Program-made: the position numbers and the translations under genes | Source: Dehalogenimonas formicexedens | GTDB taxonomy: Bacteria > Chloroflexota > Dehalococcoidia > Dehalococcoidales > Dehalococcoidaceae | DNA length: 64,000 nt | Direction: 5' to 3' | NCBI RefSeq assembly: GCF_001953175.1 | Contig: NZ_CP018258.1 | Coordinates: 586,210 to 650,209, forward strand | The notes under the pieces: model-generated | Databases searched by the model: none | What the model was told of the DNA's origin: nothing | Seen by the model: the letters and a program-made list of their open reading frames with translations, nothing else | Shown: piece after piece, positions 25,491 to 34,725 of the stretch | Numbering within the stretch: position 1 is the stretch's first letter | Layout of the letters: each line of letters starts with the position of its first letter

Positions 25491-25642
25491 AAACATCCCC
25501 CTTTGAATTATTTGCCACATTATGTCTGAATCGCGGACGGCCGCGACAATACGTAGGTCTACTTATTTCAGATTGCTAAGCACACCTAATCAACAAACTC
25601 GGGGTCAAGCAGAACACGCAAAGTATAAAAGTAGTCGCGTCA

Positions 25643-25651
25643 TGGTATAAT
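25643..25651 (+). promoter_or_regulatory. Extended -10 promoter of tatA
   Basis: TGGTATAAT, 32 bases before the tatA ATG. The leader then carries a GGAG site, so this gene is not leaderless. Confidence 0.6.
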
Positions 25652-25683
25652 TACAGTAATATATTGGAAATGGAGTTGGTCGT

Positions 25684-25944
25684 ATGAGACTCGGACCTCC
25701 AGAAATCATCCTCATTCTAATAGTGGTCATCCTGATTTTCGGCGTTGGTAAACTTCCCCAGATTGGGAAATCCCTGGGCGAAGGGTTGCGTTCATTCAAG
25801 CAAGCACAGGATGAAGTCAACACTGAGGTCAAATCAATTAACGCGTCCGTGGAAGGGAAGCCAGCAGCCAAGGCAAAATCCGCCGAGCCGGTGAATACTC
25901 AACCGCCTCCTCCGGCGCCTCCCCAAGCCGGTGATGATGCGTAG
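25684..25944 (+). CDS. tatA: Sec-independent translocase subunit TatA/E
   Basis: 86 residues. N-terminal membrane helix (PPEIILILIVVILIFGVGKL) preceded by the conserved start and followed by the FG hinge and an amphipathic helix (LPQIGKSLGEGLRSFKQAQ). The tail is Pro/Ala-rich (PPPPAPPQAG). TatA multimers form the pore that exports folded, often cofactor-bearing proteins with twin-arginine signals. No tatC is adjacent. GGAG precedes the ATG and a terminator follows. Confidence 0.92.
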   Translation: MRLGPPEIILILIVVILIFGVGKLPQIGKSLGEGLRSFKQAQDEVNTEVKSINASVEGKPAAKAKSAEPVNTQPPPPAPPQAGDDA

Positions 25945-25978
25945 CGGTTAGTTCATCCTCTTGAGTTAAACGATCATT

Positions 25979-26009
25979 ACAGCCCTGAATACCAGGGCTG
26001 TATTCTTTT
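25979..26009 (+). terminator. Terminator after tatA
   Basis: ACAGCCCTG and CAGGGCTGT with a five-base loop, then ATTCTTTT. It lies 34 bases past the tatA stop and faces the convergent flavoprotein gene. Confidence 0.8.
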
Positions 26010-26056
26010 GGTGCCGGTCCTACCCGGCGGACGAAGTCTACGACCGGCGAGCCCGG

Positions 26057-27217
26057 CTAAAAGATCGAAGTCAGCAGCGCGCCGGCAGCTTTTAGAAGGG
26101 CCTTTCCATGCCAGTCGAAAGAAAAATCGTCGTCCCTCATCAGGCGTTCAACTGCCCCCGAGTCCCTGGCTTTCGATATCAGCCGATCGATAATGGGGTC
26201 GGGCATGCGCTGAAACAAGGATCTTCCCAGCCGCCCGAGAAACAGATCACGGCCGATCGCTGCCCGCCAACCCTGTTCATATTTCTTTAGCGAACCGGCG
26301 GTAACATCTCCGGCCGCCAGAGCGGTGCAAATGGTATCGGACGCGATGTCAGCGCATAAAAGACCGTAATAAAGCCCTCCCCCGGTGGTCGGCTTGACCT
26401 GGCCGGCTGAATCGCCGACGGCGATCACGCGATTGGAGTAGGTGCGGGGCAGGGTGGATAGGGGTATCGGCCTGCAGCTAACTTTATCCAGTTCATCTCC
26501 GAGCCGACCTTCCGACCGTAGTTTGTCGATTAACAATTGAAGGCCAGTTTTCTCCCGGCGGCGGGCGATAAGACCGATCTTGGCCTTTGTGTCGGATATC
26601 GGAGCCATCCAGGCAAAATATCCTGGAGCATAAGTTCTATCGATGAACAGTTCGACACCAACCGGCCGTATAGTCGCCACCTCAGTCTGTAAGCCGAGAG
26701 CCGCATGGCTGATTGTGCCCATGCCCAGCTTTCCGGTTAACCTCGGCGACACGCCGGCTGCGATAATCACGCAGCGTGCGGAGGCGGTGCGGGGTGATCC
26801 ACCGTGGGTAAAGCGCACCAAAGCCTGGCTTTCCATTATCTCGATATCGGTTACGGCGGCGCCAAGCAAAAGTCGGGCTCCCGCTGATACCGCGGATTCC
26901 GCCATTACTTTGTCGAATCGTGCCCGATCGATGGCGACAGCCTGAACGGACGGACGATCAAAATTGACGGTGGCGCCGCCCGGAGAGTGAACACAGGCTC
27001 CGCGATATTGACGAAAGACCAGATCGGGGGTGACGCCGAATTTCTCCAGGCAGGGGACGCTGATGATCCCGGTGCAACAGACAGGGTGCCCGAGCTCAAG
27101 GCGACGTTCCAGCACGATGACATCGTAACCGGCAGCCGCCAAGCGGGCGGCTGTCCTGGACCCAGCCGGTCCGGCACCGACGACGATGACATCAGCGTGG
27201 AGAGACATGAACCTCAT
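26057..27217 (-). CDS. Geranylgeranyl reductase-family FAD oxidoreductase
   Basis: 386 residues. FAD-binding motif VIVVGAGPAGSRTAARLAAA at the N-terminus, a central RARFDK segment, and the second FAD-contact motif AVGDSAGQVKPTTGGGLYYG (about 285-305). This is the geranylgeranyl reductase family layout, in full-length form. Members reduce double bonds in isoprenoid chains such as quinone tails or lipids. An AAGGG site precedes the start; a second ATG nine bases later is an alternative. It is more canonical than its distant relative at 3004. Substrate remains inferred. Confidence 0.85.
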   Translation of the reverse strand: MRFMSLHADVIVVGAGPAGSRTAARLAAAGYDVIVLERRLELGHPVCCTGIISVPCLEKFGVTPDLVFRQYRGACVHSPGGATVNFDRPSVQAVAIDRARFDKVMAESAVSAGARLLLGAAVTDIEIMESQALVRFTHGGSPRTASARCVIIAAGVSPRLTGKLGMGTISHAALGLQTEVATIRPVGVELFIDRTYAPGYFAWMAPISDTKAKIGLIARRREKTGLQLLIDKLRSEGRLGDELDKVSCRPIPLSTLPRTYSNRVIAVGDSAGQVKPTTGGGLYYGLLCADIASDTICTALAAGDVTAGSLKKYEQGWRAAIGRDLFLGRLGRSLFQRMPDPIIDRLISKARDSGAVERLMRDDDFSFDWHGKALLKAAGALLTSIF

Positions 27218-27685
27218 TACCCTTAATCAAGAAGTGCATTTTGGTTGAATGATGTTTTACGAAACAAACTGACAGCCAGGAATATTATATCAGGCTCGGT
27301 TGACAAGCTTCATTGAGTCCTACCGAAAGGCTTATTTTCATTTATAGTTTCCGAGTCACTGCTTTTCTTGACGCGGGCAAGGTGAGGTTTTCGCCTGAGA
27401 GGCACCCAAGGCGTAAAATCTGCCCCCAAAGAATCATTTCGCGTACGCGCAAAATAAGGGTGAGGAATCTGCCCGGCTCCAAGCGGAATTGTTCACGTAT
27501 CAACGCCGGTCATTAAACCGATATACCGAGGGAAATGGAATTGTTATACTATGGCAGTCACCAACTCACCATAAAATATCCGTGCCACCTGACCCAATAG
27601 TTTTTGTTGTTCCGGATAAAAAGCACAGTCTAATTTTACCGGGGTGGTTTCGATCGATTATCGACCCCAAGGGAAGGGGGCATCA
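27218..27685. other. Spacer between divergent flavoprotein and radical SAM genes
   Basis: About 470 bases with no supported gene. A TATACT-like -10 at about 27544-27549 could serve the radical SAM gene, leaving a leader of about 135 bases; no clear hairpin or riboswitch was recognised. Confidence 0.45.
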
Positions 27686-29143
27686 TTGAGAATACTTTTA
27701 AGCATACCTCTACGCGACGGCATGTATACCAAGTTCCCCGACGAAGTGTTGTCAATCGCAGCGGTGCTTGAAAAGAATGGTCACAGGGTCATGGTCCATG
27801 ATGCCAATCTCGGAGACCGTTCTGCCGAATCCTTCGAGGATTTTAATCCTGATATCGTCGGTTTTTCTGTAGCTACGGGTTGCGTGGCCGATTCCATCAA
27901 AAAGGCTATCGAGTTCAAAACAAAGTTCCCGGGAATCAAGACGGTTTGGGGCTTCCGTCATCCATCGGCTCTTCCCGAGCAGACTCTGGCAGAGGATTAT
28001 GTTGATTATGTTGTGATCGGGGCCGGAGAGTATACCCTTGTCGAACTCTTAGAATATCTCGAACATGCTAAGGGCAGTCTTTCCGAGATCAAAGGGTTGG
28101 CCTGGAAAAAAGGCAAAGATATCATCGTCAACGAACCCCGGGCTTTTCTCAAGAATCTGGACGAACTACCCGACCCTGCCTGGCACCTTATAGTCCCGAA
28201 AAAATACTGGGATGTTTCCATTATCACCAGCCGTGGCTGCCCTTTCAGTTGCACTTTTTGCGCTGATGCCACTTTCTACAAGGGTAACGTCAGTGACCTG
28301 TCGGCGGAACGTATTGCTTCCCAATCGGAACGATTACATAAAGAGTACGGCATAAATTACATCATGTACACCGGAGATAACTTCGGCATCAACAAGGAGC
28401 GGCTTCACCAGTTCTGCCGCATAATGATTCAGAAAAAATTGAAATTGAAGTGGAACTGTCAGATTTCCGGCTACGTTACCGAGGAAGATGCGCGGTTAAT
28501 GGCTAAGGCTGGATGCACCGCAGTTATTTTAGGGACCGAGAGCGGCAGTCAGAAGATCCTCGACCTGTTAACGAAAGGTAATGTTCAGGAATTCGAAAAA
28601 ACATTTTGGAACCTGGTTAAACATAAAATTATTCCGACCCTTTTCATCCAATACGGCTTCCCGACCGAAACTGCTGAAGACTTCAAGGAAACTCTCGAGT
28701 TTATCAAGCGCCTGAACAACCCACCCTTTCTCTTTATGAAGTTCGTACCCTATCCCAATACGATACTCTTTGATCGGTGCGCGAATGAGCGGCTCATAAC
28801 TGTGCCTGAAAAGCTGGCTGACTGGTCTGGATTTCAGCTTCACTATGCCACCCGGGGCAATGTGTCCAAAGTCCCGCAGGAAATGATGGACGAGGCTTTA
28901 GCCAGTTTCCGCTCTACATTTGCGAGCAGACGTTTTAGCTTCATGCTCAGGCACCACCCGGGTTACTTTCTGACGGCGTTCAAAGAACCCAGGCAATTTT
29001 TCGGTTCTCTGACCTACCTGATTAAAAACTATTTGAACGCAATTTTCGATACGGCTAATGGCAACGAATCATGGGTAGCGAAAATTCAAAGGGTTTTCGG
29101 CCGAACACCGAAAAGGGGATCACGGCAGGCAGATTCCAAATAG
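27686..29143 (+). CDS. B12-binding-domain radical SAM protein
   Basis: 485 residues from the TTG at 27686, after a strong AAGGGAAGGGGG site; a GTG at 27644 is not favoured. An N-terminal Rossmann-like B12-binding domain (about 1-130: HRVMVHDANLGDRSAESFED, then IVGFSVATG) lacks the DxHxxG loop, so cobalamin may bind base-on differently. The radical SAM motif is CPFSCTFCADATFY (CxxxCxxC). The C-terminal third is a SPASM-free helical domain. Such proteins include BchE and hopanoid enzymes; the substrate here is unknown. Confidence 0.85.
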   Translation: MRILLSIPLRDGMYTKFPDEVLSIAAVLEKNGHRVMVHDANLGDRSAESFEDFNPDIVGFSVATGCVADSIKKAIEFKTKFPGIKTVWGFRHPSALPEQTLAEDYVDYVVIGAGEYTLVELLEYLEHAKGSLSEIKGLAWKKGKDIIVNEPRAFLKNLDELPDPAWHLIVPKKYWDVSIITSRGCPFSCTFCADATFYKGNVSDLSAERIASQSERLHKEYGINYIMYTGDNFGINKERLHQFCRIMIQKKLKLKWNCQISGYVTEEDARLMAKAGCTAVILGTESGSQKILDLLTKGNVQEFEKTFWNLVKHKIIPTLFIQYGFPTETAEDFKETLEFIKRLNNPPFLFMKFVPYPNTILFDRCANERLITVPEKLADWSGFQLHYATRGNVSKVPQEMMDEALASFRSTFASRRFSFMLRHHPGYFLTAFKEPRQFFGSLTYLIKNYLNAIFDTANGNESWVAKIQRVFGRTPKRGSRQADSK

Positions 29144-29371
29144 GAACTGTGTCACCGCCAGCCGTATCAGCGTACGAATGCGAATACAAGGCGTGAAGTT
29201 GGCTGGAAAATAGCTGTCACTCGTATGGAAGATTACGGTGGCTGGCCGGGTTGCTGTGTTCAAAATATTTCCTGAATACCAACTCCCGCAGTAATATTCT
29301 TTTCAACCGGCCCAGGGTCACTGGATTTTCCTTTGAGAAAGATTTATCAGAAAATTTGGTCAAATTTCTAT

Positions 29372-29399
29372 TTGCTACCCAGTACTTTTGGTGTATCAT
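29372..29399 (+). promoter_or_regulatory. Promoter of the 67-residue zinc-ribbon gene
   Basis: TTGCTA (29372-29377), 16 bases, TATCAT (29394-29399). The -10 ends six bases before the ATG at 29406, so transcription would start at or near the first codon. Confidence 0.6.
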
Positions 29400-29405
29400 A
29401 GAGCT

Positions 29406-29609
29406 ATGCTAGAGGGTAAATGTCCCAAATGCGGTTATGAGTGTGTTGGATGGGGACTTCGTTTTCCACGCCACCAGGCCTGCGCCCGTTGCGGCAGCGG
29501 CTTGATCATCACCGAAGAGGGTAAACCCATCGGCACCGGTTATACGCCTTTTACGGCTGAAAAAATCGTAAGCGTCCCGGACAAAACTTCAAAACCAGGA
29601 ACGATCTAG
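29406..29609 (+). CDS. 67-residue zinc-ribbon protein
   Basis: Starts MLEGKCPKCGYECVGWGLRF and has a second pair in ACARCGSGLIITEEGKP, forming a four-cysteine zinc ribbon. The ATG at 29406 is six bases after a -10 box and has no ribosome site, so it is probably leaderless; an in-frame GTG at 29388 would lie inside the promoter. Function unknown. It is one of three small zinc-ribbon genes in the window. Confidence 0.72.
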   Translation: MLEGKCPKCGYECVGWGLRFPRHQACARCGSGLIITEEGKPIGTGYTPFTAEKIVSVPDKTSKPGTI

Positions 29610-29638
29610 CTTCCGTTCCCTCTCATTTTATCCACGGC

Positions 29639-30178
29639 TCATTTGATTAATGAACTGATGGCTTTAAATTGGGGCGATTTTGAAGATCGTAATAATTCGA
29701 AGAGCGCCATCTCAACCCCGGTCAATTTGACGCCTTCAGATTCCAATCTTCGTAAAGCGAGTTCCCGATTCTTTGATGTTCGGGACGAGACACAGTCACC
29801 GACCAGGTGCACCTGAAAGCCTCGTAAGAGCAGGTCCATCGACGTCTGATAGACGCAGATGTGGGCTTCGATACCGCACACCATAACGTTTCGCCGATTT
29901 AAACAATTTAAGGCTTCAATAAACGAGGATTCCGAGCAGCAGTTAAAATCGAATTTTGTGATCGGTTCATTCTGCAGATTTAATCCGGATAGCTCCGGCA
30001 GCGTCTTGCCGAGTCCGGCAGGATTCTGCTCGGTGAAGATTACCGGTACGCCAAGTAATCCGGATCCCTTGATCATTTTGTGGAGGTTCGACAGGAGTGT
30101 CTCCGTTTCAAACATCGCTGGGAATAATTTCTCCTGAACGTCAATCACTACCAGAACGGAACCTTGCACTGTTAACAT
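29639..30178 (-). CDS. Isochorismatase-family cysteine hydrolase
   Basis: 179 residues from the ATG at 30178 (AAGGGTG site). The catalytic triad is visible: Asp in VLVVIDVQEKLF, Lys in EPITKFDFNC and Cys in VCGIEAHICVYQT. The family contains isochorismatases, nicotinamidases and ureidoacrylate or N-carbamoyl hydrolases. The EAHICV cis-peptide region is typical of the group without telling the substrate. It sits 44 bases downstream of the flavodiiron gene on the same strand. Confidence 0.87.
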   Translation of the reverse strand: MLTVQGSVLVVIDVQEKLFPAMFETETLLSNLHKMIKGSGLLGVPVIFTEQNPAGLGKTLPELSGLNLQNEPITKFDFNCCSESSFIEALNCLNRRNVMVCGIEAHICVYQTSMDLLLRGFQVHLVGDCVSSRTSKNRELALRRLESEGVKLTGVEMALFELLRSSKSPQFKAISSLIK

Positions 30179-30221
30179 ATTCACCCTTGTCAACTTGTCG
30201 AGGATGGATCTATTGTCGCAA

Positions 30222-31421
30222 TCACTCTTTCAAAAAACAAGTACCTGCTACTGACCTGCCAAGCTCCTTACACTTTTCCAGATCTTCGGGATCAGGGCGC
30301 CATTTGGCTTTCACGCCAGGGGCGGTAACCTCGATCTGACTGGCTCTAAGATGATCTTCCAATATTCCCACGCCTTCACCGCTCCAACCCCAGGTTCCAA
30401 AGGCGGCGCCCACTTTATTTTTGAACTTGAGCCCTTTCATACCGGTCAGCACCGGCGATAGAGTGGGCAAAATTCCCTGATTGAATGTCGGCGATCCAAG
30501 TACTACCGCCCGCGCCAGGAGTATCTCAGTGAGGATATCATTACGGTCATCCGAAGCCGCATTGAACAATTTGAAGGGTAGACCTACCTCCGTCATACCC
30601 TCTCCGATCGCCTCGGCCATCAGGCGGGTGCCCTGCCACATCGAATCGTAAACAATCACGGCACAGCAAACGGATCTTTGTTCTGTCCATTCCCGATACT
30701 TTTGGATGATTTGCATCGGGTCCTTTTTCCAGATGATACCGTGAGAAGGGGCTATCATATTCAGAGCAAGTTTAAGATTGACCACCTCATCGATTTTCCG
30801 GGCAATCATCGGGCTCAGCGGGTTGAGGATATTGGTGTAATACTTCACAGTTTCCCAGTCTAGAATGTCCGGGTCAACGTCGGTGTCGAACCGTCCGGTT
30901 GAGGCATAATGCTGGCCGAAGGCGTCACTGCTGAAGAGGATGGCGTCACCGCCCAGATAGGTAAATAGATTATCGGGCCAGTGAAGCATCGGTGCCTCAA
31001 TAAAGGTAAGGGTTTTTTGACCGATTGAATAGGTATCTCCTGTTTTGACGGCACGGAAATTCCAGGGTTGATGATAGTGCCTGGAAAACGTCTCGATGCC
31101 TCGGGGAGACACAACCACCTCGGCAGACGGGCAGCGCTTCATAATCTCCGGTAGCGCTCCGGAATGATCCGGCTCAGCATGGGCGGCGACAATCAGATCG
31201 ATTTTCCCCGGATCGATGATGCGAGAGATATTTTCGATCAAAGGGCTTTGAAATCCGATAGGGACGGTATCGATGAGCACACACTTCTCATCAATGATCA
31301 GGTAAGAGTTATAACTGGTACCATGAGTGGTTGAAAGTTCGTGACCGTGGAACTGCCTGAGTGACCAATCCACAACTCCCACCCAATAGACACCCTTTGC
31401 CAACTCAGTGAAGGCGGACAT
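30222..31421 (-). CDS. FprA-type flavodiiron protein
   Basis: 399 residues: a metallo-beta-lactamase-like diiron domain (HAEPDHSGALPE, HxExDH) followed by a flavodoxin domain (IVYDSMWQGTRLMAEAIGEG near 260). These proteins reduce O2 to water or NO to N2O, usually with electrons from rubredoxin, and protect anaerobes from oxygen. AGGGGG precedes the ATG. Rubredoxin itself is not adjacent. Its presence fits a strict anaerobe. Whether O2 or NO is the main substrate cannot be decided. Confidence 0.93.
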   Translation of the reverse strand: MSAFTELAKGVYWVGVVDWSLRQFHGHELSTTHGTSYNSYLIIDEKCVLIDTVPIGFQSPLIENISRIIDPGKIDLIVAAHAEPDHSGALPEIMKRCPSAEVVVSPRGIETFSRHYHQPWNFRAVKTGDTYSIGQKTLTFIEAPMLHWPDNLFTYLGGDAILFSSDAFGQHYASTGRFDTDVDPDILDWETVKYYTNILNPLSPMIARKIDEVVNLKLALNMIAPSHGIIWKKDPMQIIQKYREWTEQRSVCCAVIVYDSMWQGTRLMAEAIGEGMTEVGLPFKLFNAASDDRNDILTEILLARAVVLGSPTFNQGILPTLSPVLTGMKGLKFKNKVGAAFGTWGWSGEGVGILEDHLRASQIEVTAPGVKAKWRPDPEDLEKCKELGRSVAGTCFLKE

Positions 31422-31800
31422 GTCAACCCCCTAAAAATATTTTTTTATGTTTACCAGCCACTTTACTATTTTAAGCCACCCTCGCTTGAGCTCCAAACGT
31501 GACGCGGCTCCTCCAAAGCATTGCAATAAGCCATACAAAGGAATAATAGGGTAATAAAAGGACAAAAAAGGTAATAAGGAAAAATAAGTTGAAAATGGCA
31601 CTTGCAATTGGGTACTAGTACCTTGTATGATATTACGCAAACATCTTCGATGGAGGCGAAGCTTTCCTAAACGGGTCGAAAATCCAGTTGGCGCCATTTT
31701 TTCCTGCATCCCGCTCCCCACTAACGTTAAAGCAGACGCAACCTCAGTCAAATTGAGGGTAGTAAAACCAAGAAAATCTTTAGAAGAAAGCGAGGGGGGA
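31422..31800. other. Spacer upstream of uspA
   Basis: 380 bases without a gene. It contains the promoter with internal palindrome at 31602-31631 and a leader of about 165 bases before the uspA ATG. A longer in-frame extension of uspA upstream lacks a ribosome site and is rejected. Confidence 0.55.
31602..31631 (+). promoter_or_regulatory. Promoter with 12-base palindrome in its spacer
   Basis: TTGCAA (31602-31607) and TATGAT (31626-31631) with an 18-base spacer. The perfect palindrome GGTACTAGTACC (31611-31622) lies within the spacer, a position used by repressors and MerR-type activators. Confidence 0.5.
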
Positions 31801-32241
31801 ATGTATAAAAAAATCCTGGTACCACTCGATGGATCTAAGACCGCGGAAGGCGTTTTACCTCATGCCAAGGCGCTTGCCTACTCCGAGGGTGCTGAAATCA
31901 TTTTATTGAATGTAGCAAGCAACCCGGCGCAGTCGTTCGCGTTCGAAGATCCGGCAATCGCCGGCGCTACTGTCGAAGATGAAGAAGAAAAAGCCGGGAA
32001 ATACATGGATGCCGTATGCGGCCAATTACGGACTGCAGGATTCAAGGTCACCTGTATGGTCCGGCAGGGCGGCGCCGCGAGCATGATTCTGAAAGTGGCC
32101 GAAGACCTCGGAGTCGATGTGATAGCGATGTCGACGCACGGCAGGTCCGGGCCGGCTCACTGGCTTATCGGAAGCGTCGCCGAACGCGTTGTCCGCCATT
32201 CCAAAATTCCGGTGATGATGATCCGCGCATCGGAAGATTAG
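31801..32241 (+). CDS. Universal stress protein (UspA family)
   Basis: 146 residues. Starts MYKKILVPLDGSKTAEGVLP after a GAGGGGGG site. Contains the ATP-binding signature GRSGPAHWLIGSVAERVVRH (G-2x-G-9x-G-S). The family helps survival under growth arrest and stress. It precedes the transporter gene by 83 bases and may be co-transcribed with it. A second Usp with 35-40% visible similarity lies at 49583. Confidence 0.92.
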   Translation: MYKKILVPLDGSKTAEGVLPHAKALAYSEGAEIILLNVASNPAQSFAFEDPAIAGATVEDEEEKAGKYMDAVCGQLRTAGFKVTCMVRQGGAASMILKVAEDLGVDVIAMSTHGRSGPAHWLIGSVAERVVRHSKIPVMMIRASED

Positions 32242-32324
32242 CACTTCGAATTTCTCCCAGGTCTTCCGTTGTTTTCAGATCAAGTCTCAAATGAGGGGAA
32301 TCATTATTTTTTGAAGGGGGGAAC

Positions 32325-33764
32325 ATGGCCAGCGTAACACAAGCTGTTTCCAATAGTGTTCAAAGTATCAGAAAAGTCATCTTTGCCTCATCCGCGGGCA
32401 CCGTCATCGAATGGTACGACTTCTACATCTTCGGAAGCCTTTCCACGGTCATGGCTTCCAAGTTCTATCACACCGGAACCGACATCGGCGATCTTATCGC
32501 CTGGCTTTCAACTTTTGCCATCGGTTTCATGGTGCGCCCGTTCGGGGCACTTTTCTTCGGGCGCATCGGCGATCTGGTCGGCCGTAAATTCACCTACCTT
32601 TTGACCATCAGCATCATGGCCGGTTCTACGATGGGCGTCGGTTTGTTGCCGACCGCTGACACGCTGGGCGCTTTCGCCGGCATAATCCTTATAACCCTAC
32701 GTATTCTTCAAGGTTTGGCGCTGGGAGGTCAGTATGGCGGCGCCGCAACCTTCGTGGCCGAACATGCCCCGCACGGTAAACGCGGTTTCTATACCTCATG
32801 GATCCAAACTACGGCCACATTAGGTCTGTTTCTGTCCCTGGGAATCATTCTGGCTACCCGAAAAATTGTCGGTGAAGCCGATTTCTCCGAATGGGGTTGG
32901 CGCATACCGTTCCTATTCTCCGTCGCCCTCGTATTCCTTTCACTGTGGATACGCTCTTCGTTGAAAGAATCCCCCTTATTCACTCAGATGAAAGCTACAA
33001 AGACGGTTTCCAAAAACCCGCTCAAAGAGAGTTTTGCAAATAAATTCAATCGGAAGTGGGTTTTGATTGCCCTTTTCGGCGCGACCATGGGGCAGGGCGT
33101 GGTGTGGTACACCGGACAGTTCTACGCTCTCTTCTACCTGCAGAAGATCTTTAAAGTCACCTTGGTCGACTCTAACTTCATTGTCGGCGCCGCGGTACTG
33201 CTGGCTACGCCGCTGTTTATCTTCTTTGGCTGGCTTTCCGACCGCATCGGGCGCAAACCGATCATGATGGCCGGCATGTTGCTGGCAGTGCTGACTTACT
33301 ACCCGATCTACGGGGCAATGGCTGCCTTTGCGCCTACCGATCCGGGGCAGCACTTCCTATTCGCTTACCAGGGATATAATCAGGTTGCCTTGACCTTCCT
33401 GGTTTTCATCCAGGTTGTCTACGTTACCATGGTTTATGGCCCCATCGCTGCTTTCCTGGTGGAGTTATTCCCCACCAAGATTCGCTATACCTCGATGTCG
33501 TTGCCATATCACCTCGGAAATGGCGTCTTCGGCGGCCTTGTCCCGATTTTGGGTCTGGCATGGATTAATGCCACGGGTAATAACTTTGCTGGACTTTGGT
33601 GGCCAATGGCAATCGCTGCAACGTGTTTCATTTTCGGAATGATTTTCGTGAGGGAGACGAAAGACGTCGATATCACGGATGAAACTACTACCTTCGCCCA
33701 TCAGGCTGAGGCCGCGCAAGGTAAGCAAGTTAAAGGCGCGATGCCCGTAATGCCCGAAAAATAA
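32325..33764 (+). CDS. MFS transporter, metabolite:H+ symporter (MHS) family
   Basis: 479 residues, 12 predicted helices. The MHS start segment SSAGTVIEWYDFYIFGSLST is clear, with the loop 2-3 motif FGRIGDLVGRKFTYLLTISI and LRILQGLALGGQYGGAATFV. Relatives import dicarboxylates, citrate, shikimate, alpha-ketoglutarate or proline/betaine. The substrate cannot be fixed. A GGGGGG site precedes the ATG. A bidirectional terminator follows. Confidence 0.88.
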   Translation: MASVTQAVSNSVQSIRKVIFASSAGTVIEWYDFYIFGSLSTVMASKFYHTGTDIGDLIAWLSTFAIGFMVRPFGALFFGRIGDLVGRKFTYLLTISIMAGSTMGVGLLPTADTLGAFAGIILITLRILQGLALGGQYGGAATFVAEHAPHGKRGFYTSWIQTTATLGLFLSLGIILATRKIVGEADFSEWGWRIPFLFSVALVFLSLWIRSSLKESPLFTQMKATKTVSKNPLKESFANKFNRKWVLIALFGATMGQGVVWYTGQFYALFYLQKIFKVTLVDSNFIVGAAVLLATPLFIFFGWLSDRIGRKPIMMAGMLLAVLTYYPIYGAMAAFAPTDPGQHFLFAYQGYNQVALTFLVFIQVVYVTMVYGPIAAFLVELFPTKIRYTSMSLPYHLGNGVFGGLVPILGLAWINATGNNFAGLWWPMAIAATCFIFGMIFVRETKDVDITDETTTFAHQAEAAQGKQVKGAMPVMPEK

Positions 33765-33780
33765 CACAACAGGCATTCAT

Positions 33781-33812
33781 AAAAGGGGGGATGGCGAACC
33801 ATCCCCCCTTTT
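33781..33812. terminator. Bidirectional terminator between the MFS and EamA genes
   Basis: A 14-base stem AAAAGGGGGGATGG with CCATCCCCCCTTTT and loop CGAA. Runs of A and T flank it, so it can end the converging transcripts from both sides. Confidence 0.88.
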
Positions 33813-33840
33813 ATATTTTCGGAAACTCGCGATGCGTGTT

Positions 33841-34725
33841 TTATCGGACGCTTCTAGACGTTACGATGACGCCGCTCAGTGCAATGAGACCGCCGATTCC
33901 AGCCAGGGCCGAGGGGACCTCGCCGAGCCAAAACCAGGCGATTATCGTAGCTACGATAGGGTTCAAATACATGAAACTAGTAGCGATAGATGCCGTGGTG
34001 CGGGAAAAGACAAAATTCCAGACTACGTAAGCAATCGCCGCGGGGAAGACGCCCAAATACACAACGGCAAGAGTGGGACCGACCGGCGCCCGCGGCAATT
34101 CCGAAATGAGGTCGGGCAGGAAAACCAGCATGCCGATAGTTCCCGCCCAAAAAGCATAACAGGTGATCTCCAGCGGCGTATAACTCTTGAGCAGACGCTT
34201 TTGGATTATGAAGTAGATCGAGGTGAAAACGGCAGCCGCCAGTATTATCAAAGCGCCACTTTCGAATCTCAGGTGCCCGGATTCGCCCAACGAGATAAGA
34301 CCGATCCCGCCGAAACTAGCCCCGATACCCAGCCACTGCCTTAGGCCGAGGCGTTCTTTAAGGGTCAGTGTGGCCAGGATAGCGGTGAAGATGGGCACTG
34401 CCCCGATGATGAAACTTGCTGAGGCGGCGGTAACCGTCAGCTCTCCATAAGCCAGGGAGATATGATAGGCGGTTATCCCGATAACTCCTCCGAGGACGAT
34501 CCATGGCAGGTCCGCTTTTTTGGGTAATCGAATCCGTTGCCGCAACAGGACCCAAACAAGTAATGTCGCAGAGGCTACCAAAAACCGGAACAGCACCAGC
34601 GCTCCAGGGGTGAACGCCTGCAACCCGGCTCTGATTCCCGCAAAGGATGAAGCCCACAAAACGGTAACAATTCCAATAGCCAACAGAGCGCGTTTATCCA
34701 CGCCAGTCGAAAGTTTCAAAGTCAA
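33841..34725 (-). CDS. EamA-family (DMT) transporter
   Basis: 294 residues with ten predicted helices in two EamA repeats: ALLAIGIVTVLWASSFAGIR at the N-terminus and AAAVFTSIYFIIQKRLLKSY in the second half, closing with NPIVATIIAWFWLGEVPSAL. Substrate unknown. Its start overlaps the recN stop by four bases, so it is translated from the recN transcript. It differs clearly from the EamA protein at 18108. Confidence 0.88.
   Translation of the reverse strand: MTLKLSTGVDKRALLAIGIVTVLWASSFAGIRAGLQAFTPGALVLFRFLVASATLLVWVLLRQRIRLPKKADLPWIVLGGVIGITAYHISLAYGELTVTAASASFIIGAVPIFTAILATLTLKERLGLRQWLGIGASFGGIGLISLGESGHLRFESGALIILAAAVFTSIYFIIQKRLLKSYTPLEITCYAFWAGTIGMLVFLPDLISELPRAPVGPTLAVVYLGVFPAAIAYVVWNFVFSRTTASIATSFMYLNPIVATIIAWFWLGEVPSALAGIGGLIALSGVIVTSRSVR

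Noticed and set aside
31627-32241. Longer N-terminus for the first universal stress protein
   Set aside because: The extra 58 residues lack the family fold; the ATG at 31801 has a strong ribosome site and starts exactly at the family start.
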